Source: Trametes villosa
Taxonomy: Eukaryota; Basidiomycota; Agaricomycetes; Polyporales; Polyporaceae
DNA: 64,000 nucleotides
Reading direction: 5' to 3'
Assembly (NCBI GenBank): GCA_002964805.2
Contig: PUDQ02000001.1
Coordinates: 1,636,001 to 1,700,000 of the forward strand
In this document: one piece after another, positions 33,874-46,309 of the stretch
Position numbering within the stretch: position 1 is the stretch's first letter
Layout of the letters: the number at the start of each line of letters is the position of its first letter
Position numbers and translations under genes: made by a program
The notes under the pieces: generated by a model
The model's database searches: none
What the model was told of the DNA's origin: nothing
What the model saw: the letters and a program-made list of their open reading frames with translations, nothing else

Positions 33874-35542
33874 ATGACCCCGCACGCCATTCACGATCGT
33901 ACTCTACTAGCCTCGACAGCAATTATCACCGACCTCGGCTTCCCTGTATCCGCCCCTGGCGCCTTATACCCCCTCGAGAAGCGCGCCAATTCAATGCATC
34001 CCAGTCCCGTTTTTGCAGGTACGCAGCGTACTCGTATACCTGCGCGTTCGCGTACAAATACGAACCGTCTTAGAGCCCCCTACGCCCACTTCGACCGTCA
34101 CCCTCGGTAGGCTGCACGCGTCGTCTCCGGGCGAAGACGACATCTTCCCAACGCCCACCATGTCCCGAACCCCCCAGCGCAGCTCGAGCAGAACGTACCG
34201 CTGGGTCGAAGACCAGCAACACATCTCCGGCGCTCCCGGACTCGCGTCCCACTCCGAGGCCGAGCTGCCGCCCCCCACGCGCGCGCACCCTTATCTCGCG
34301 TACCCGCACCTCAGCGCGGCGTCGTTAGTCAAGGACAACAAGGGCACGATCCGCACCGTCGAGAGTTACGTATTCGTCGACGACGACGCCCCCCAAGCGA
34401 CCGAACGCGTGCCCCGAGGCAGAGACGCGAGCGCCACTCAGGTAGGTTCGCGCGCACGTGACGTCTCTGGCGCGCCTCGCTGACCGCGCCCGCCGTTCTT
34501 AGCCTGCCTCGCGCGCGGAGACGCCGTCCACGCCCCGCAAGTCCTTCCGCGCGTCCCAGAGCATCTTCCAGTCTGGCTCGCCCCTTCGCAGTCTCCATCT
34601 CACCTTCACCTCCCGCCGTCCGTCGGCACCGGCTGCGACCGGGAGCACGAGCGGACCGCGCTCGCACAGCCCCGCGTCGTCGACGTCGACGTTTCGCCGC
34701 AACCCCGGCGCTGCCGCGGCAGCGGCTGCAGCTGCGCACAGCCGAGGGTCCAGTCTGTCGACCGTGAACGCCATCCACCAACGTAGTGCGCGCACCGCGA
34801 GCCCCGAGCTGTCCGCGAGCCCGCTGAAGACGACGGCATGGAAGTTCAAGCGTCCCTCCGTCGCGGGCCACTTTTCGCCCGCCCCCGAGGAGGAGAGCGA
34901 GGGCAGCCCGCCGCCGCGTCCGAGCACGTCCTCGAGCGTGACGCACTCCGGGTCCTCGACGGTGTACACGCGCTCGTCCGCGGAGGCGCACCGCAAGATG
35001 CACTTCGGCTCGATCCGCTCGCACTCGTCCGCGACGATCTTCAGCGCGCCGTCGCCCTCGCTCTGGTCGCTCCCGACGGACGCGTCGCACATCAACGACC
35101 CGCCCGAGTCGGAGAAGGTGCTCGCGCGGGACAGGCTGCAGTCGAGCCCCGAGGGCGCCGCGGTCGCGTGGAAGCCCTCGTCGTCGGCTGTACCTCATCT
35201 CGCAAACGTCACGAACATCTTGACGAGCCCCCGGTCGCGGAAGAAGCGCAAGCTGATCATCAGCGGAATACCGCCCGACGATGAGCGCCGTTTCGAAGGC
35301 GTTCGAAAATGGTGCGAGTCGTTTGGGGAGTTGAACGCGATCACGCGCGCGCCCAATGGCGATCTTCATATCGACTTCCGCAAAGCGGAGGTCGCGGATA
35401 CTGTAAGTCGCCACTGGTTTGAGGATCAAACACGCCCAGTTCTCACTTTCTCGCCTACTAGGTTTGTCGCCTCAACGCACGAGTTTACATTGCCGGTGTT
35501 GGCAGCGTCTGTCTGTCCTGGTTCACCGGCAAACGTCCTTGA
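33874..35542 (+). CDS. Protein with C-terminal RRM-like domain, possibly Nup53/Nup35-type
   Basis: Four exons (33874-34018, 34074-34441, 34503-35402, 35462-35542) encode 497 residues. Most of the protein is a disordered Ser/Pro/Arg-rich region with a nine-alanine run (about residue 250). The final 80 residues form one alpha/beta module. KRKLIISGIPPDDE looks like an RNP2-type strand, a helix and FGELNAITRAPNGDLHIDF (an RNP1-like strand without the usual aromatic pair) follow, and the stop comes right after the last strand (CLSWFTGKRP). Canonical RNA-binding aromatics are missing, as in the Nup35/Nup53 RRM that dimerises instead. That comparison is inference. The second exon extends an otherwise plausible start at 34160 upstream in frame through a good GT-AG intron, so 33874 is preferred. 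Confidence 0.72.
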
Positions 35543-37523
35543 TACCCATCTTCGATTGGATCTGTCGTGAGTACTCCAGCCTTGCGCCATACGCGCTTCC
35601 ATGCACAACAGCTCACGGACCTCCCGCCGCAGTGTACACCAGTGCTATCCTAGCTGCTTTCGTACGCCTAATCCGCACCTCTCGCACCCCGCCGCTGGCC
35701 GCCTATGCCCTATGCCACAGCCCCTGTATATGCCTGCCCCCCACCGCACGAACCTGTACCACCTCACGCTACGCTACGAACGCTCCCATCTTGCACCTCA
35801 TCCCCCTCACTTCCGCTCACTCACTCACTCCACCCCACCCCCCATCGTCCCCGTCGCAATGTGCCGCAGAACGCCCCTGATGATCGCCGCCCGCCGGACG
35901 CTGTCTCCCGCGTACTGTATCTGCTGTATTGTTATCCGCCGCGCGATGAGCTAGAGGCCGTCCCGCTGCGTGGACCACGCGGGCCCGCGCCTTGCTCTTG
36001 TACCATGCAATTCCATCCTCTTGGCCCGGCTACACACACATGTGTTACACGTGATCGCGTTCGGACGACGCGTGTTGTGCGATGCGAATCCTCCAGAGTC
36101 CACGGTGTTCACCTCCGTCCTGTTGCATTCGCACGCAGCAAGATACTGAGCGGCGTACTCCGCGATCCTGATGCTGGTCTCGACTGGTTCTCCTGCTGCA
36201 CGTCGGCTTCGGCCCGGGCAGGGATATCCACGGGTTCGTGGCGGCTGCCAGTGCCACAGACATACACAGGATTGAGGACCGCACCATCAAGAGCGGGGAA
36301 ATAAGGCCCCGCGAAACACACCGGTATCCAGGAACACCTCAGGTGCACCTGCGTCAGCCTCAGCTCTATACTTATATCAGGAACACGTATAGTATGTTAT
36401 TCGCTGCACACCTGCGGAAATGACGTACTACTAGCACGCACCGGTATGTATCACCGCAGCTATCTGAATTACTATGCCGCACATCACGGAGTCGGAGGTC
36501 TCGTACTCAGACGGGAGTCGGAGCCATGTCAGCCGAACGGGCTGACAACACTGCAGTGGGAGTACTGGCAGCAATGCACCGTGCGGGCCCGAAGAGCCCG
36601 CAAGCGGTGAGAGGAGGCTGACCTTGTGTGCGCCATGCGCACAGGTCGCGGAGGCTGCCAGTAACCCGTCCCGCCTCCTGGTGTCCAGCAGGCATCAGCC
36701 GAGCTCGAGGAGGTGGGGGCGGACGCCGGACGGGGAGGAGCACGGAGGCGGACGCTCATCGAGATCCGCGGACACCGACGGGTGACAAAAATACGACGGT
36801 GAGAGGCGGACGGATGAGCAATGTCGACGGAGTACGGATCGCCATGACGCAAGTCTCTGAGGACCATGAGGGCCGTGTACCGGGCCTGCGGGGTTTGCGG
36901 CGGTCATCCATGCGCGCGGTCCGCTACGTACCTGCACAACGTGCGGTCAGTTGCCTGGAGCCGTGGCGAGCATAAGAGCGAGGTAGCCGCTTATGCGGGG
37001 AGAGTTTGCGCTGGGCCGCCACTGGCTACACCTGTCGAAGTTCTCCTGGTAAGCACGTAGCTCCGAGTAGGACTGTCTGGGTGTTCTGGGGAGCAAGAGG
37101 GCTAGGCCGGAATCCAAACGCCACACGCGCGCAAGGGTGGCGTTTGTGAGGAGACACTAGCGGCTGACATTCCTACTGCGAGATGAGCAAGGTGGATAAG
37201 AGCATTGGTGGCGACGTACTGCACATACCGCAGGCGGGCTCGGCTGCATCACGCTGAACACGGTGACCTGCTTGGTGGATTGTGAGATATAGCAAAGCAG
37301 CTGTATAGCATCCTGAATATGTGACAGAGGGTCCTGATATGTAAAGTCCGGCAAAAGAGTGTCAGGTATAAAGTAAGATATGTACGCACTACACGACGAT
37401 GGCCCTGCCCAGGAGCCCAGCTCCGATCCCCGTAGCCTCCAGTATGATAGACGAGCACAACAACACGCACAGCATCCGGGCGCCCCACCGGAAACCCACC
37501 AGTCCCTAGGCCTCGCAGCGCGA
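35543..37523. other. Gene-poor interval
   Basis: 2 kb between convergent genes. The left part (to about 35900) is AT/CT-rich and probably 3' UTR. Around 36109-36348 a minus-strand frame reads protein-like (NPVYVCGTGSRHEPVD) but has no start, splice partner or known domain. Nothing else is supportable. Confidence 0.4.
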
Positions 37524-38767
37524 TCATGAGGGCGTGTATTCCGGTGGCACGTCTGCTAGCGGGGGCGGCTCGCTCGTGCTCGCCGACGCCTCGATCGGCC
37601 GCCCCTGCTCGTCAAACCGTACGCCGGAGTCCGCGTGATACTGCACCGCTTCCGCCTCGGCCTTGGACCGTCTGGCCTCCGCCGCCTTGCGCTGTGCTGG
37701 CGTGAGGAACGCGCCTGCGGACGCGTCGTTCACGACGGAGAGCGTGCGCCCAGAGTTGCTGCCTACACCGCTGCCGCTCGCGCTCGCGGGCGCGGGAGGA
37801 TAGCTGTGTGAGGATACGGGTGTTGATGGGACCTCTGAGGGCGCTGAAGGGGTGTACGGAGGGGCGTCTGCGTAGCCGACAGTCGGCGCAGCAGCAAGGT
37901 AGGGGTCGAGTTGGGGCGCTTGCGCGGTAGAGGGTTTCCCGTCGAAGTCGTCCTTATCTGTGCGAGTGTGAATAGGAGCTGTACTAGACGAGAGATACTA
38001 CATACCTCCTGAGGCGAACAGCGGAGGTGCGTCGCCAAAGCTGCGGTACGCGTATGACCGGTGTCGTGGGCGGTAGAACAAGAAGTAGAACGCCAGCGCT
38101 GCAGACACCAGCAACGCTACGCCACCTACGACGCCGCCCACAATGGCCCCTACGGGCACAGAGCTTGTTGAGGCATTGCCGCTGACCTTGCCCTGATCGG
38201 CAGCGCTCGTCGGAGCGGCGGAGGGCGTGACGAAGACGGTGGATATCCACACTCCTGTGCTACTTGCGCTCGCACTCTGGGTCGCCTGCGGCTCTTGCAG
38301 GAAGATGGTGTCGAGGAGGTAAGGGATGTTGTCCTTGGTCTGGACGACCGAGATGTCGAGGGTGTGCTTGCCGAAGGTGAGAGGCCCGGAGTTGTAGAAC
38401 ACCACACTGGTAGCATTGGCTAGGGATGCCTGGAACAGGAAGACACTGTTCGTCGCGCCGTCTAGTGTGTACCCCGATATTGGGCCGGAATTGGCGGGCG
38501 CATATCCAGGGGCTACGGTCGCGCCAATGACCACGATTTGTGATGCTACAGGAAGCCGCAGATGGGTAAGGAAACACGCGTCGGGCACGATGGGCGCAAC
38601 GCACCGGTGAACTCGATGTGCGCCGTATCTCCTGGGTGGGTGGTGGACGAGAGCGTGTTATTGAACACATTCGAGATGCCCGGGTTGTCGAACCATTCTC
38701 CCGTATACGTGATGCTCGGGTCGGTGTCGTCAAGCTTGTGGAACGCGGAGTCGTCAGAGGTAGCCAT
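37524..38767 (-). CDS. Single-pass membrane protein with a carbohydrate-binding-like ectodomain
   Basis: Three exons (38767-38605, 38545-38006, 37957-37524) encode 378 residues. Residues 1 to about 170 read as beta-sandwich sequence (ITYTGEWFDNP, SGYTLDGATN, FYNSGPLTFGKHTLDI), a pattern I associate with many basidiomycete galactose-binding-like ectodomains. A Ser/Thr/Ala-rich stalk leads to one transmembrane helix (VGAIVGGVVGGVALLVSAALAF, about 210-232) and a basic stop-transfer (RPRHRS). The cytoplasmic tail is Pro/Ser-rich and ends in EYTPS. There is no N-terminal signal peptide, so the helix probably acts as the signal-anchor. This architecture is abundant in agaricomycetes. The ligand and role are unknown. 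Confidence 0.82.
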
Positions 38768-39121
38768 GGCTAGAGAGCGGGCGGGCGGTCGGGCGAAACG
38801 GAGGCGGTCGGAGGAGGATGGGGAAGGGTGGCAAGCCCTCGCCCCATGGACGAGTGGGAGTGAGACAGGGTTTGGATGCTGTGTAGGCTGATGACCATCT
38901 TAAGAGCAACTCTCCAAGGAGTGTGAGGCCGTCCCTAGCCCGCTACGCACCGCTTACCGCCGAGATCACCTTGGAATTTGCACTCAGACGCCGCTCGCAC
39001 AGCGCCCTCGGCGATGCGCCCTCTTGGATACATAATACGACCATGGGGCCTGTGCACTCTTGTGCTCGTTCATTCATATACTGTACCTGCTCTTGTCCAG
39101 TCAAGAGGTGGTATAATTCGC
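38768..39121. other. Intergenic between tandem minus-strand genes
   Basis: Promoter of the membrane-protein gene and 3' UTR of the lipase gene. No gene was seen. Confidence 0.45.
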
Positions 39122-40824
39122 TCAATCGCTACGTGTATCCCCCGCCTCATCTACTGGTTTACAGACCTCCGTTCCGCGAGGCGCTCTATCAATCGCGCGC
39201 AACCAGTGCCCCAGGTCCAGCCAAAAAGCCTTCTGGCTCGCGCTCCCAAACCAGAACGGCACGATCGACAGGTGGTGTGTATCTGCTAGATGGTGCACGT
39301 TCCACACCCCAGCCTCCGGCGCGCGATCGTAGCGCGCCTTCTCGAAGCCGTCTAGTAGGATGTTATCGCTGTGGCTGAAGTGCCTGCAGCGTGTGTCGCT
39401 ATTTCGCGCCAAGATTCAGCCAGCTGTGGCGCAATGGGATTAGGATCGAACGCCCACCTGCACTCGAATGGATGCCACTGGGAGAAGAGCGGTACGACAC
39501 CATCGTTGGCACGCAGTGCCGTGGAAAGATAGTCGCCGCCGTTCGCAACATCTATGACCCCATCCTCGATCGTCGCTTCGTCTACGGTCTTCGACGCCTG
39601 CTTGGCTGCTGCGACAGTAGCCATGAAGGCGGGGATGGGTCTTAAGCGCGAGAAGTCGAACTGCGAAATGGTCGCCGCGGACCCGTATAGGGGCCATGCA
39701 ATCAGTCTGGAGAGCAATGACCTCGCAGACCACCAACTGCTGGTATTTGTTCCCATGGAGTTCTGCGAGTGCAACCTCGGGTGAGTACATGATCGACAGT
39801 TCCGTGGGATATATCAACTCACAAGTGTCGCACAATAACTGCGATAAAACGTCTTCGCGTTTACTTCGCCTTCTCGCAATGATTCCCTCTCATCCGCGGC
39901 ATCGAATGTCACGTCGTAAGGTGTGGCATCTCGACTTTCGGCCCATTCGCTCTTGCGCAGTTGTTGCAAAAAGGAGCCAAGAGTCGCATGGCGGAAAGAC
40001 AGCCCTCTCGAATCCGCGTGCAGATCCAAAAACCGAGGAAGGAGAGGTGCCAGGTAGGCGGCCAGATGCACGCCCTTGGCCAGAATATCGCCCGGGGAGT
40101 ACGGCCGAACAGCAGGTGCATCGCGGGTATCTTCTCCTAGGCTGTACACAAGCTGGGTACCTCGGAACGGGGCTGAGACTACGAACGGCGATAAGTTAGG
40201 GGTAGGTTGAATGACTATAGATGACGAACCTGTGTTCAGAGACAGTATCATGTCTGGAGAGTAGGCTTCGCCGAAGAAGCCGGTTGACAAAAGCCACTGT
40301 AGCTTCACAATAGTGGGCCCTCCCTGAATGCTCTTCGTCAGTATTGGCAGCGGGTAGCGCATTGAAGCACATCCTACCATAGAGTGCCCCAGAAAATGGA
40401 GCGGCCGGTCCACAGACCACTCGGGATACAAACCCGACTCGTACTTGCGACCGTATTGTCCGTGGCCGTTCTCCTGGGAGTGCTGGGCGCCATAGTCCAC
40501 TACAGCACAGCATGTGAGCAGGTATAAGAGACGCGGAAGCGAATACACATACCAGTTCCGCCGACCAGAGAGTAGAATAGCTCGCACGCTCTATCGTGCA
40601 ACGAACTCACAGGTCCGACGCTAATGTCCAAATTCATGAGCTCTCATCCTTAGTCCTTCCATTTAACTCCTGAGATACCTCGCAAATATGGTCCTCCGTG
40701 TCTGCTCCCCGTTGCTCTGGCAAGCATAGTTTGAGTGCTCCTCGAAGTTCCCCCAGACCACAGCGCCCGCGCTGCTGAGAAAGCCCTCGACAATAACAAG
40801 CGGCGTCGGTTCCAGGCGAGACAT
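39122..40824 (-). CDS. Lipase of the bacterial-type L1 (staphylococcal/Geobacillus) fold
   Basis: Seven exons (40824-40679, 40620-40553, 40499-40378, 40323-40230, 40172-39823, 39762-39458, 39383-39122) encode 448 residues. The order of blocks follows L1 lipases: PLVIVEGFLS at the start, VGPVSSLHDRACELFY, VDYGAQHS, a long loop, then the nucleophile elbow GHSMGG (Ser111). The likely acid is Asp347 (NDGVVPLFSQ) and the likely His is 398 or 399 (ADTHHLSIV). The enzyme class hydrolyses triacylglycerols or other esters. There is no signal peptide, so the protein should be intracellular, unlike the secreted bacterial relatives. Triad assignments rest on position within conserved blocks and not on an alignment. 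All seven exons join in one phase. Confidence 0.85.
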
Positions 40825-41428
40825 AGTGTGTGCGGTGCAGGAGAGTCGGTTCAAAAGGGGTGCCTTGTCAGCTTACATACCGCACAGCAGTACCAAGCCC
40901 TGGCAGTCCGAGCCCCGAGAACTCCGAGACAGGTGTAAGTCCGCAGAGGCGTGGTGGCGGCAAGTGGCAAACCTGACCGGTCCGCTGTGGGAACCATGAC
41001 AGCCGAACTCGATCTCGACGCTTTTGGCAGTCATCCTTTCCGATCACGATCGATCGCACAGCTCGGCACCGGCCACAGATTCTATGACGTCTCTTCTGAG
41101 AGCTTGAGCAGAGCTGCGGGGACCCAGGCCTAGCGTGTCGTCGAGCGTAGATGGTCGAAGGCATTAATCGAAGGCCAACACTATGGAAATAGTAGTCATT
41201 ATACGTATATAAAGTATGCGCCGAGAGAGCAACGCGACGTATTGGCTATGTGCTTCAACGCCAAGTCATATACACAGTTTCTGAACAACAGACGCAACGG
41301 AGTCGAACCGAGTTCACCCTGATATGTTAACGAGATCAACGATAACGGAGAGCGGTAGCTCACACTGACAAGAAGATACGTAGCCGTGGCGAACAAACGC
41401 CGTGCTGGCGTGACGAGATGTTCTCGAA
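40825..41428. other. Intergenic between tandem minus-strand genes
   Basis: Promoter of the lipase and 3' UTR of the RRM gene. A tRNA B-box-like string at about 41301-41311 was examined and rejected. No gene was seen. Confidence 0.4.
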
Positions 41429-44106
41429 TCAGGGTCTCCATCCAAACGCGTGGGTCGGCGGGCCAACTTGGTCAGGGAATCGAACGTTGTGGTTGCCGCG
41501 GAAGGCGTTCCCTCCGGGTGTATTGTCATACCCACGCCCGTTGAACCGCCTGGGATGGAACCCGCCACGCTGTCCTGAGGGATGCCGCCCCCGGACGTTC
41601 GGAGCAGGGCCTGCGCGAGGTATGCCGCCAGCAGGAGCAGGATTTGCCAGAGCATATTGCTGTGGAGGAGCGCTCTGCTGGGGGCCAGGAAGAAAGGGGG
41701 GAACCGGGTGGGGTGGGCCGCCTACGAACCAGCGCCCCCCTTGTACAGGGGGTGGGTGATTGGCAGCGACGGCAGGATACGGCGCTCCGTAGAACGGGTA
41801 AGGTGCAGTAGGCCAAGGAGCGACCCCAGGTGCCGACACGGGGGGTGGTTGGCGAAGCGGGGTGCCTGTTTGCGCAGGAGTTTCGCCAGGGTATGTGCCC
41901 GCCATGTACTGGTCGAGGGCCTCGCGTTGATAAACAGGGATCAACGTGCCGTGTTCGCTCTGTATGAAACCGGTCGGACAGAGAGGGGGCTGCGTGCCGC
42001 CCTGCAGAGGAACGTGCGAGCTATGTTGGTCGTTAGCGGCCTGGTGGGATGGTCAGTTCGTATTTCCTAGCGGCATGGGATTGTAGAACGACTGACCCTG
42101 TCCCCGTTATCGGTAATTGCGCAAGCGAGCGCGGGGTTTGAGGTACTGGAGCTGAGAACGCCAGTTTCCCTTCCGGTGAAAGAAGGGGCAGGAGGGATAT
42201 GAGGGTATGCGTAACCCGGATAAGTATAACCAGGCATGACCGGCATGGGGTATGGATACGGAGGATGGTACGGCTGCAACCACGGCTGAGGAGGGAAATA
42301 GCTAACGCTCATGTGATGATGTGGGAATGGGGCCAGAGCGGAGGACATCGACGAAGTCGACGTTGGGGGGCCAGGCGAGGTTGTTGTACTGGGGGCGCCA
42401 TGAGAGCCGTAGTGGTGTACTGACGGCACTTTGGTAGTGCCAGAAGATACCGATGAAGCGCTGCTTTCGACCGTGCCGTACGAAGGCTGTCTCCGCAAGC
42501 CACCGTGTGTAGGGACGTGTTGCGCTCCTGGTACGGGTTCGTCGGTTTCCGGAGACGAAGCGCCATGGCTCCCCGCGACCGGGACAGGCGCGGGGGCGGG
42601 ATGCGTTTCCAAGGGTGTCTGCGTAGCGATCGGGCCGGAGCTTCTGGCACCATGGTACTCCAAAACATCTTGATGTGGTCGGAAAGGACCTCCCAGGCGA
42701 GTACGGCCCCTGCCCCGCTCAAGTCTCCAGTTCGTGTTCAGAGGGGGGTTACGCTCCCGCAGCTGAACGCGTAGGGGGCGGCCGTTGTGAACGCGGTTGT
42801 GCTAAAATACAATGAGCGATTTGATCGAGTTTGGCAAGCAAGAACGTACCTCGTCTCGCACGGCGCGGTTTGCCGATTCGGGATTGACGAATTGGACGAA
42901 AGCGAAGCAAGTTCGTTTCGTAGCTATGGAACCAGCTGTCAATACTGCCGCCGATGCACAAGATGGATGACATACGAGGCCTCACGATCTGTACGCTTTC
43001 GATGTCTCCATGTCTGTTGAATATGCGTCGTAGCCTGTGTTCGTCCCATTGCGCCGTTCCTTCCGGATCTAGGCCACCGACAAAAATTGTCCTAGGATCG
43101 ACTCCTCCTGAAGGGGAGTGCTGTACACAGTGTGAACGAGCCGTGACGTCGGGGAACCTAGTTGTGTGCATTACCTGGCCGGACTGAAAGTCACGAAAGA
43201 GGTGTCCTAGTGTGGCTGGTGGGCCACTCGCGATAGTGGTCTTCTCGCGCTCAGGAGGTATTGCCTGGGGCCAGTCCACGTTGGGGTTCGCTGGGTCGAG
43301 GCGTAGCGTGATGGGCGAGGAAAATTCTTCGTCCTGTGCTCTGGAGGAGTGATCCGCTCCGCAAGATGCTATGCTGACGGAGGACATTATAAGTTGAGGC
43401 CGCTTAGCAGGGGAACCGCTGGGGGGCGCGGAGGATGGTGTCTGGTAGGCTATTGGGCCGCTTGGAGCATAGACGTCCAGGTCAGCGACTTGATCTGCCC
43501 AACAACTGCTGGCTCCTTTGCCGACGGATAGAGGGCCCTGAGAGCTTTATCAGCATACTGCAAGCAAATGCAAGGGCGGCTAACTCACTTCGCGTTGTGT
43601 GGATTCGCTGACGTCGCTACCGTGCACCGCTTGAATGGCCTTGGGTGGTGAGTGTATGGCGCAGTGCTCGGTCAAGCGTTGCGCCAACTCGGAGTGGTCG
43701 GTATTTGCAGGAGCGCTGATCGAAGAATGCAATTATTACAAGAGCGCGACCGTGATGACAAGACGTGGTCTGACCTTCGCGTGGATACACTGGAATCACG
43801 AAGCGTCGTAGCCGCGTTGAACGCTGTGGATCCCGGCGTGCCGCTCTTGTGTTGGAGCGAATTCCTAGGGGTGACAATGGTAGCAGAGTTATATGCGTCT
43901 GGGACGGGGCTAGAGCGACGCTGGGTGGGAGATGAAGCTGGCAGAGACTCCAGCGTATCATAGCGAGTGCCCCATGCACGCTCCTTCGTCGAGCGCTTGG
44001 GTGACATCGGATGGCGACGCGCGCAGGCTAGAGGTGTGGTGTAAAGGCTAGGACCGTGGTGGTTGTGATGGTGGGAGGCAAAGTTCGCGGCGGCAAGAGA
44101 CCATGT
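41429..44106 (-). CDS. RRM RNA-binding protein, Cip2-like (5' end unresolved)
   Basis: Seven exons can be joined (44106-43775, 43715-43589, 43537-43175, 43120-42976, 42923-42850, 42801-42097, 42001-41429), giving at least 772 residues. An N-terminal His/Asn- and Ser-rich region leads to one RRM (about 300-390) with RNP2 TIFVGGLD, then an insert and RNP1 CFAFVQFV, and VHNGRPLRVQLRE closing the domain. The rest is Pro/Gly/Tyr-rich (PYPYPMPVMPGY; RGRGYDN-type Gly/Arg near the end). Fission yeast Cip1/Cip2 and related stress mRNA regulators share this single-RRM, low-complexity design. The 5' end is unclear: the first listed exon starts at an acceptor and earlier exons must lie in 44107-45200. 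The 95-nt intron at 42002-42096 is the least certain. Confidence 0.7.
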
Positions 44107-45306
44107 CTGTCCGGTATATCAACGGACGTGAGCTGGCGATGGTCGAAATAGGCAGAAAGAGCCGATGAGGTCAGCGGTCTTCGGGAGACGCGACGGCCAT
44201 GTCGACGGACGTGTGGTCCACTTCGTCACAGTGATAGATGCAGGGGCCGAGTCCCCGCTGTCGCGATCGTTCTCCGCCACAACGCTGACGCAATTGCGCC
44301 TATCGCAGCGCCTGTCGTTGCTGGAAAGAGTCCTTGGGCAGCAGCGACTCAGTAGTACGTGCATACGTTGTAGAGCAGCCTGGTCTTCGTGGGCATCGGA
44401 GAGGAAACAACACCGGGACCTTGAATGCGCGCGACGGTACCTTGGGTCGACGTCCGTCAGCGTGGTTGCACGATTGCGGCGAGATCTGTTCGAAGAGGCA
44501 AGAACGAACCTTGTCGGCTTCCATGCGGTTACTTGACGCAAGCGGATCCGCGTCCGACACCTTCCATATCGACCGACGGTGGCCAACGGCGTCGATCACT
44601 GGGCCCGCCCACAGGTTTCTTGCGTTGGGCCCTGTTCACGAACACGCCCTTGAAGCTTGACGGACAGTACCCTGGGGTGTCGGGAGAGTGCTCGAGCGTC
44701 GAAAGCGCTTTCCCTATCACCAGCTATAACCTCGCGCAACTTGATACGTGCTTGCCAATTGCAAGATCTGCCTGCAAAACCAGGGTCAGCGGGTGTCAAT
44801 CGTCAGTGTCGTAATATATCATCTTGGGACGACGGAAGCGAGCAGCTAGCTGTCAGGAGAGATCCTGTGGCGAATCGCTCCACAGAACCTCCCGAATATG
44901 GTCCTGCACAATGTGACGGAGGATGCGGGAGCGCTGGCTGGCCTGGTCGACAAGTACTGGACCAGCTGGTACCCAGAACGTATGGCCGCATGCGGGAGCT
45001 CAGCCTGAGACTTCCGGTTACGCTCAAGACCTAAAATGTTGATTCTAGCAGCCATGTAGCCGGGCAAGTGGTCGATGTTCGAGAAAGACATGAAAGCCGA
45101 CCGCTGGCGTGAGTGCTCTGGCCATGGATGTTTCTGCAGAAGGATAGACGCTGGCCGCGCCCACAACGCGGCACAGATGTCTGGGCGCCAAAATTCTTGT
45201 CTTCGCGCTTCACCGTGACCTTGGCCACCTTCTGTCCTTCCTGCTGCCTTTTACGCTCGCTCGCCCTTACGTCAACTCATAATTCGTCCACGAACTCGTA
45301 CCTGAC
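44107..45306. other. Unresolved 5' region of the RRM gene and RPB6 promoter
   Basis: Likely holds one or more 5' exons of the minus-strand RRM gene. One candidate is a six-base exon ATG-GCC ending at about 44197, and others lie in Ser/Pro-rich frames at 44800-45030. I could not choose between them. The right end is the promoter of RPB6. No other gene was recognised. Confidence 0.35.
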
Positions 45307-45999
45307 ATGTCCGACGATGGATACGGCGGTGGTGGCGGCGGAGACGACTATGATTATGACGGTCCAGGGTAAGCACAAGCCCTCGCGTTCATGGGTTCCG
45401 TGGTTGACCCAATACCCCCTCTCTCCCCAGTTACACCGAGGACGCCTTTGTGCGTTCCATATTCTGTCACAAGACGTTGGCATATAGCATATATTGACGC
45501 AGAATGCGCGTGTTTCTGCTCACAGGACGAAGGCTACGACCTGCTCGCGACCGAACTCCCGGATGGCGAGGCAAACGGCGAGGGCGGCCAGGCGGACGGT
45601 TACGCTGGCGCGAATGGCGTAGAAAACGGCCAAGAGGCACCAAATGGCGAGGGTGCGCAGCCGGAGGGGGCAGCGGCAGCTCCAAGGGACGAGAGGCAGC
45701 CCAACAAGGTTCGGGTCACGACCCCCTACCTGACGAAGTACGAGCGGGCACGCGTGTTGGGTACAAGAGCGCTGCAAATCAGGTGCGTGTCAGAAGACGT
45801 GTAACTGCTGTCCTTCGATCGCTCATTGAACGTGACCAGTATGAACGCCCCCGTGCTGGTACCACTAGACGGCGAGACCGACGCGCTCCAGATCGCCATC
45901 AAGGAGCTCTCGCAGCGAAAAATCCCCCTCATCATCCGACGCTACCTCCCCGACGGCAGCTTTGAGGATTGGAGTGTTTCGGAGCTCATCAGCGACTAA
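45307..45999 (+). CDS. RPO26: RNA polymerase I/II/III common subunit Rpb6
   Basis: Four exons (45307-45368, 45431-45449, 45526-45782, 45840-45999) encode 165 residues. Rpb6 is shared by RNA polymerases I, II and III and stabilises the clamp, corresponding to bacterial omega. The acidic N-terminal tail ([17 protein letters not shown]) is followed by a variable low-complexity stretch. The fully conserved core comes next ([30 protein letters not shown], then [29 protein letters not shown]). The second exon is only 19 nt. The symbol follows the yeast gene. Confidence 0.96.
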
Positions 46000-46309
46000 G
46001 CTGGGGGCTGGGGCGGGTTCTGTAGGATGTAGGTGTGTTGCGAGACTTTGTATTTTTGGTTGCATTCCCTCCTCTTCTGGCTGTCGCACGTAATGCTTAA
46101 TCCCTCCGCTATGCCATCGAGCTTTTGCTGCACTCATTTCGCTGTTATGAAAACTCAGGACGTCCACATTGTGCGGACGGAGCATACACCGCGGTAGGGG
46201 CAAGTATGCTAACTAGAGGGATATCACCCTGTGTATATATACAATAATGATACACGTCTCAACACGAAAGTGCACGCGGCGCACTTCGCTCGGGTCCACA
46301 ACGACACCC
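46000..46309. other. Intergenic between convergent genes
   Basis: Facing 3' UTRs of RPB6 (+) and the sirtuin (-). AT-rich around 46220-46260. No gene was seen. Confidence 0.45.

Noticed and set aside
34160..35542. RRM-like gene starting at the ATG at 34160
   Set aside because: An upstream exon (33874-34018) splices in frame through a consensus intron and is preceded by a TATA box, so the longer model is better supported.
41295..41370. tRNA-like B-box (GGTTCGACTCC on the minus strand)
   Set aside because: The T-stem pairs at only three of five positions, and no matching 7-bp acceptor or A-box is found at the right distance; it lies in the 3' region of the RRM gene.
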